This document shows, one piece after another, positions 12,246 through 12,686 of a stretch of DNA of 12,686 nt (positions are counted from its first letter, which is position 1; every line of letters starts with the position of its first letter). Under the pieces are notes generated by a model that had not been told where the DNA came from, ran no database searches, and worked only from the letters and a program-made list of their open reading frames with translations. The DNA lies in assembly GCA_937988735.1 (NCBI GenBank), contig CALKHQ010000336.1, forward strand, positions 1-12,686. Direction: 5' to 3'. This stretch comes from an uncultured Alphaproteobacteria bacterium. GTDB taxonomy: Bacteria > Pseudomonadota > Alphaproteobacteria > CALKHQ01. Both the position numbers and the translations under genes were made by a program.

Positions 12246-12686
12246 TTGTCGCATTTGACAATACCTTTCTTACCTTAGCTTTGAATCCAAGTGCGACACC
12301 CCGGCCAAATCCGGCGACGGGGCAGCCGGTTTCGCACTGTCGCGAACGGATCGAAGCACTGATCGATAGCTTCGGTCCGAAGGACAAGGTGCTTATTCCG
12401 ACCCCGGTGCTTGCGGAGGTGTTATGTGTTGCGGAAGATTGCGACCAAATACTAACGGTCACCCGCAATGTGGCGTGCTTTGATGTCGTTCCGTTCGATG
12501 CACGGTCAGCCTACGAGTTGGCGCAAATGACACGTGCTGCGATTGCCGCTGGCGACAAAAAGGATGGGGAGATTGAACCTTGGCAGTTAATAAAGCTGGA
12601 CAGGCAGATTGTCGCTATCGCAAAGGCTCACGGCGCAAAGGTTCTCTATAGTGATGACATCCCGCAATCGAATTTTGCTATTAGAG
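12242..12686 (+). CDS. PIN-domain protein (putative ribonuclease), C-terminus cut by window edge
   Basis: An open frame of 148 codons from a GTG that overlaps the stop of the upstream gene as GTGA, running off the window. Seen: VIVAFDNTFLTLAL with Asp6, the usual first acidic residue of PIN domains; LIPTPVLAEVL with Glu59; and KLDRQIVAIAKAHGAKVLYSDD with Asp120 and Asp138/139, matching the D-(x)n-A...G...T/S-D ending of PIN nucleases. Known PIN proteins cleave RNA with magnesium, as VapC toxins or as RNA-processing enzymes. An insert of about 30 residues after the first strand (SATPRPNPATGQPVSHCRER) makes it longer than common VapC proteins (about 130 residues). AT-richer than the rest of the window. 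Toxin activity is inference; the PIN fold is well supported by the spacing of acidic residues. Confidence 0.82.
   Translation, partial: MIVAFDNTFLTLALNPSATPRPNPATGQPVSHCRERIEALIDSFGPKDKVLIPTPVLAEVLCVAEDCDQILTVTRNVACFDVVPFDARSAYELAQMTRAAIAAGDKKDGEIEPWQLIKLDRQIVAIAKAHGAKVLYSDDIPQSNFAIR

Larger units (their letters stand above)
10486..12686 (+). mobile_element. IS1595-family element with probable cargo, right end outside window
   Basis: The region after the flagellin terminator holds an IS1595-type transposase followed at tight spacing by two co-directional genes. No matching terminal inverted repeat to the left flank (10486-10521) is seen before 12686, which fits an element whose right end is outside. 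The left boundary is approximate, somewhere between the terminator and the promoter at 10499. Base composition becomes visibly AT-richer after about 11750. Some IS1595 subgroups are known to carry passenger genes (recollection), which supports including the two downstream genes; the alternative is an insertion upstream of an unrelated operon. Confidence 0.5.

Noticed and set aside
12169..12468. Minus-strand open frame of 99 codons
   Set aside because: Antisense to the PIN gene, whose acidic residues and GTGA overlap support the plus strand.

Overview
The window is GC-rich DNA (the strand-biased coding third positions are mostly G/C) from what looks like a flagellated alphaproteobacterium, possibly of the Rhodospirillales type. 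The grounds are a short alphaproteobacterial flagellin of 274 residues, a textbook sigma-54 promoter in front of it, and dense co-directional gene packing. The taxonomic call is inference; there is no rRNA or marker gene here.

Positions 1-9158 hold a leftward run of eight genes on the minus strand. In transcription order they are: a NeuB-family sialic/nonulosonic acid synthase that lacks the usual SAF domain; a fused SpsF-type nucleotidyltransferase + PseG-type nucleotide-sugar hydrolase; a class I SAM methyltransferase; a fused sulfotransferase + sugar C-methyltransferase; the N- and C-terminal halves of a split transketolase; a FabG-like short-chain reductase; and an ATP-grasp ligase that runs off the left edge. 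Most junctions overlap by a few bases (ATGA, TTGA, 14 bp, and one 112 bp overlap). The exception is a 152-bp gap with a long imperfect palindrome between the sulfotransferase fusion and the transketolase pair. Together the genes look like a pathway for an unusual, acidic, possibly C-methylated and sulfated nine-carbon-type sugar. Lying back-to-back with a flagellin gene, the cluster is most simply read as a flagellin (or surface polysaccharide) glycosylation locus. The transketolase pair and ATP-grasp gene are not part of the classical pseudaminic or legionaminic pathways.

Positions 9159-9602 are a 444-bp divergent control region. It has nine CGGCA/TGCCG half-sites in about 150 bp, mostly spaced exactly 10 bp apart, a CtrA-like box, a near-consensus sigma-54 promoter, and a leader of about 140 nt with two hairpins. 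The flagellin gene follows (9603-10427) and ends in a strong intrinsic terminator.

From about 10490 to the right edge the character changes. There is an IS1595-family (ISXO2-like) transposase whose start codon and Shine-Dalgarno sit in a 10-bp perfect inverted repeat, then an unrecognised 246-residue protein starting 10 bp after the transposase stop, then a PIN-domain protein overlapping it by 4 bp (GTGA) and cut by the window end. The last two are AT-richer and use different codons from the rest. They look like cargo of the insertion element and are the best candidate for an undescribed system in this window.
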